Below, piece after piece: positions 5,692-7,107 of a DNA stretch of 7,107 bases. The stretch spans positions 1 to 7,107 of the forward strand of contig JANXZD010000494.1 of the NCBI GenBank assembly GCA_025355705.1. The letters run 5' to 3'. The number at the start of each line of letters is the position of its first letter. Position 1 is the stretch's first letter. The position numbers were made by a program, and so were the translations under genes. This stretch comes from Bacteroidota bacterium (GTDB lineage Bacteria; Bacteroidota; Ignavibacteria; UBA10030; UBA8401). The notes below the pieces were generated by a model, which was not told the DNA's origin, did not search any database, and saw only the letters and a list, made by a program, of their open reading frames with translations.

Positions 5692-5991
5692 ATGATGCAA
5701 ATGATGGATCAAATTCTCGCCAATCCGTTGTACACGATCATCGCTATTGTTTTACTTGTTATGTTGGTGTTTGCTATTGTAAAAAAAATTATCAAACTAA
5801 TCATCACTTTTTTGATCTTATTCGCCGTTTATGTTGCGGTTGTGCATTTCACCGGCGGCAATGTCCAGCAAACCATCGATAAGACCATCCAATCCGGTAC
5901 AGAAACGGCAAAAGAAGTACAGAAAAAAGCGGAAGAGAGTAAACAAGTTCAGGAAGCGAAAAAGAAATTGGACAACGTCATTAAGAAATGA
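5692..5991 (+). CDS. Small two-helix membrane protein with charged C-terminal helix
   Basis: 99 residues, not a recognised family. Two hydrophobic segments (about 12-30 and 33-52) are split by a KK pair at 31-32, suggesting a tight hairpin in the membrane or one long bent helix. After an HFTGGN break (52-57) the remaining 42 residues form a highly charged K/E/Q-rich helix with a heptad-like spacing of hydrophobic residues (TIDKTIQ, AKEVQKKA, VQEAKKKLDNVIKK). That resembles the amphipathic tails of small membrane-associated proteins that oligomerise or bind lipid surfaces. There is a good Shine-Dalgarno and a long upstream region, so the gene is likely transcribed alone and regulated. The coding call rests on the ribosome binding site, the coherent membrane/charged layout, and the absence of a competing gene. 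Function unknown; a stress-type or scaffold membrane protein is one guess. Confidence 0.7.
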   Translation: MMQMMDQILANPLYTIIAIVLLVMLVFAIVKKIIKLIITFLILFAVYVAVVHFTGGNVQQTIDKTIQSGTETAKEVQKKAEESKQVQEAKKKLDNVIKK

Positions 5992-6082
5992 GGAATGGTG
6001 ATCGGTGTATCGGTATTTGGATAACGTCTGATATGTTTTTCAATATGTCAGATATCTAGGAATCTAAGTGAACCTTGTGTAT

Positions 6083-6111
6083 TTGATACTGTGCATTGTT
6101 CCCACTGTAAT
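6083..6111 (+). promoter_or_regulatory. Sigma-70-like promoter match at the M50B-like gene
   Basis: TTGATA (6083-6088), a 17-nt spacer, and TGTAAT (6106-6111) match the consensus at 5 of 6 bases in each box, the best-spaced match in the window. Transcription would begin near 6118, just past the ATG at 6114. So either the match is fortuitous, or translation starts at an internal Met (6162 or 6165). Confidence 0.4.
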
Positions 6112-6113
6112 AA

Positions 6114-6800
6114 ATGATCAACTCATTCATCAACATCATTAAATGGCCTGTCGCTTTGTTTATGATGTGGTCACTGCCTGCTTCTCTTTTGTTGTTGTGG
6201 AATTTCATCACAACTCAACAATATTCGATTCAGAACATCCCTCCGATATTGATCGGACTTGTCGGATATTTTTTTCTTTGGTTGCTCATCTTCAAACGAC
6301 CCGAACTCGGTTCATATCTTACTACCTTGGAACATGAGTGTACACATGCTCTCTTTGCCATTCTCACAGGACACTCTATTAAAGGTATGCGGGTCACTTC
6401 ACATAATGGAGGTACAGTGTTGTATGAAGGTGCAGGAGGAAACTGGCTCATCACAATAGCTCCCTATTTTTTCCCGACTATTACAGTGATGTTGCTCTCA
6501 GTTCGTCTCTTTATCGAGCAGAATTATTGGCTCGAAGTTGCGATTGGCGGTTCGATCGCATTCCATATCACCTCTTCGTACCTTGAAACGCACGGTGCGC
6601 AGACAGATCTACAGAGGGTTGGGAAATTCTTTTCGGTTTGCTTTCTACCGACTACAAATATTCTGACCTATACGATCATCGGAACGTACCTGCAATTAGG
6701 ATGGCCGGGGATAAAGTCCGCTTCTGTTTTCCTCTCGATTGAAATAGCATCGTACACAGTGCAATCATATCACTATATATATTCTTTTGCAACTAAGTGA
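6114..6800 (+). CDS. M50B-like membrane zinc metallopeptidase
   Basis: 228 residues, strongly hydrophobic with about six membrane segments (roughly 10-30, 42-61, 110-130, 140-155, 175-195, 203-222). The signature is HECTH at 74-78, an HExxH zinc-binding and catalytic motif, in TLEHECTHALFAILTG. It is followed by the GGTVLYEGAGGNWLITIAPYFFP stretch, split here as HNGGT (97-101) and GGNWLITIAPYFFP (108-121), and by QTDLQRVG (163-170), whose D165 is a plausible third zinc ligand. That order matches the M50/M50B peptidases (site-2-type intramembrane proteases and relatives). No PDZ domain is present. The start is uncertain: ATG 6114 follows directly on an in-frame TAA and has no Shine-Dalgarno, and a promoter-like match overlaps it; M17 or M18 would cut into the first membrane segment. 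Substrate unknown. It is the second membrane metalloprotease in the window, after the PrsW-type gene at 1412. Confidence 0.75.
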   Translation: MINSFINIIKWPVALFMMWSLPASLLLLWNFITTQQYSIQNIPPILIGLVGYFFLWLLIFKRPELGSYLTTLEHECTHALFAILTGHSIKGMRVTSHNGGTVLYEGAGGNWLITIAPYFFPTITVMLLSVRLFIEQNYWLEVAIGGSIAFHITSSYLETHGAQTDLQRVGKFFSVCFLPTTNILTYTIIGTYLQLGWPGIKSASVFLSIEIASYTVQSYHYIYSFATK

Positions 6801-6848
6801 GTCTTTGGTCCAAAAAATTGAATTGATGGAAGGATATTTCAATGTTTC

Positions 6849-6925
6849 CCCTGTATTAATTTTATTTCTTTATTGACGTACATCACGTGTAGCTCCCTGT
6901 ATATTAAGTAATGTATTTTCAGGGA
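6849..6925. repeat. Three CCCTG-core repeats before the terminal lipoprotein
   Basis: CCCTGTATTAA (6849-6859) and CCCTGTATATTAA (6895-6907) are near-identical direct copies 46 nt apart. CAGGGA (6920-6925) is an inverted copy of the TCCCTG core. The arrangement could be binding sites for a regulator or part of the leader fold described for 6886-6960. Confidence 0.35.
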
Positions 6926-6960
6926 ATAAAAATTTATTAACCACATAAGGAAGCTACATG
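6886..6960 (+). promoter_or_regulatory. Possible leader switch masking the ribosome binding site
   Basis: Bases 6886-6898 can pair with 6948-6960 at 12 of 13 positions (one G-T wobble, one C-A mismatch at 6895/6951). This covers most of the AAGGA Shine-Dalgarno (6947-6951) and the whole ATG at 6958. A competing stem pairs TCCCTG (6894-6899) with CAGGGA (6920-6925), using part of the same left arm, so the two are mutually exclusive and the second would free the start site. It matches no riboswitch class known to me. It works only if transcription starts before 6886, which is not shown; a TTGACG at 6873-6878 could place the promoter inside it instead. Confidence 0.3.
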
Positions 6961-7107
6961 AAAAATCAAAGGTATTTTGCGATAACCGTATTCATGACCC
7001 TGTTTGTTATGATTGGGGGGTGTAAAAAATCTGATGATCCGATCTCTGCAAGTTCTTCAAATCCACCGATCAATTTGTCAATCGGATTTTCAAAAGTAAG
7101 TTCAAAA
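6958..7107 (+). CDS. Lipoprotein, N-terminal part only (runs off the window)
   Basis: Fifty codons are visible and the frame is open to the edge. The N-terminus is a lipoprotein signal: basic start MKNQR, hydrophobic core, and lipobox IGGC with the acylated cysteine at residue 22. The mature start reads CKKSDDP, followed by a serine- and proline-rich linker. A lysine and acidic residues just after the cysteine resemble the lipoprotein export signal that sends Bacteroidota lipoproteins to the cell surface, so surface exposure is possible. An AAGGA Shine-Dalgarno lies 6 nt before the ATG. Too little of the protein is present to name a family. Confidence 0.75.
   Translation, partial: MKNQRYFAITVFMTLFVMIGGCKKSDDPISASSSNPPINLSIGFSKVSSK

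Noticed and set aside
6027..6052. TCTGATAT / ATATGTCAGA hairpin after the small membrane protein, as a terminator
   Set aside because: The stem needs a two-base bulge, is AT-rich, and no T-run follows.
1..7107. Mobile elements, CRISPR array, tRNA or rRNA genes
   Set aside because: No transposase-like product, terminal inverted repeats, regularly spaced repeats, or cloverleaf or rRNA segments were seen.

Overview
The window is a compact, almost entirely plus-strand stretch of bacterial chromosome with eight complete protein genes and the start of a ninth. It is rich in exported proteins: three have type I signal peptides ending in A|Q, one (the esterase) has a signal peptide ending SSA|K, and two have lipoprotein signals, one of them ending in a GCKKSDD-type sequence. 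Two further products are predicted multi-spanning membrane metalloproteases and one is a small membrane protein. The A|Q signal style, the LPP20-type envelope proteins and the moderate-to-low GC suggest the Bacteroidota/Chlorobiota/Ignavibacteriota group. Clear Shine-Dalgarno sequences before several genes fit the Ignavibacteria side better than typical Bacteroidota. This placement is inference; there is no rRNA or other marker gene here.

Layout. Positions 69-2883 form a tight three-gene unit: a multi-domain LPP20-type secreted protein, a PrsW-type intramembrane metalloprotease (1-nt TAATG overlap) and a secreted protein with a carboxypeptidase-regulatory-like domain plus a YfaP/DUF2135-like domain (4-nt ATGA overlap). 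After a 110-nt gap holding a promoter candidate and a strong Shine-Dalgarno comes an LPP20 lipoprotein (2994-3563), then a stable hairpin, then another secreted protein with LPP20-like features (3635-4360). A secreted alpha/beta-hydrolase esterase (4454-5311) ends in an intrinsic terminator that overlaps its stop codon. A 380-nt gene-free stretch leads to a 99-residue membrane protein with a charged helical tail (5692-5991). A second membrane metalloprotease, M50B-like with HExxH, follows (6114-6800). Last, a structured-looking 157-nt leader precedes a lipoprotein cut off by the window edge (6958-7107).

How the genes may work together. Positions 69-4360 hold three LPP20-related proteins alongside PrsW and DUF2135-like products. 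All are predicted to act in or across the envelope. The most economical reading is an envelope-assembly or envelope-stress module in which exported LPP20 proteins form a periplasmic or outer-membrane assembly and the intramembrane protease signals or processes. That joint function is inferred from co-location and families only. No mobile element, CRISPR array, tRNA or rRNA was seen.
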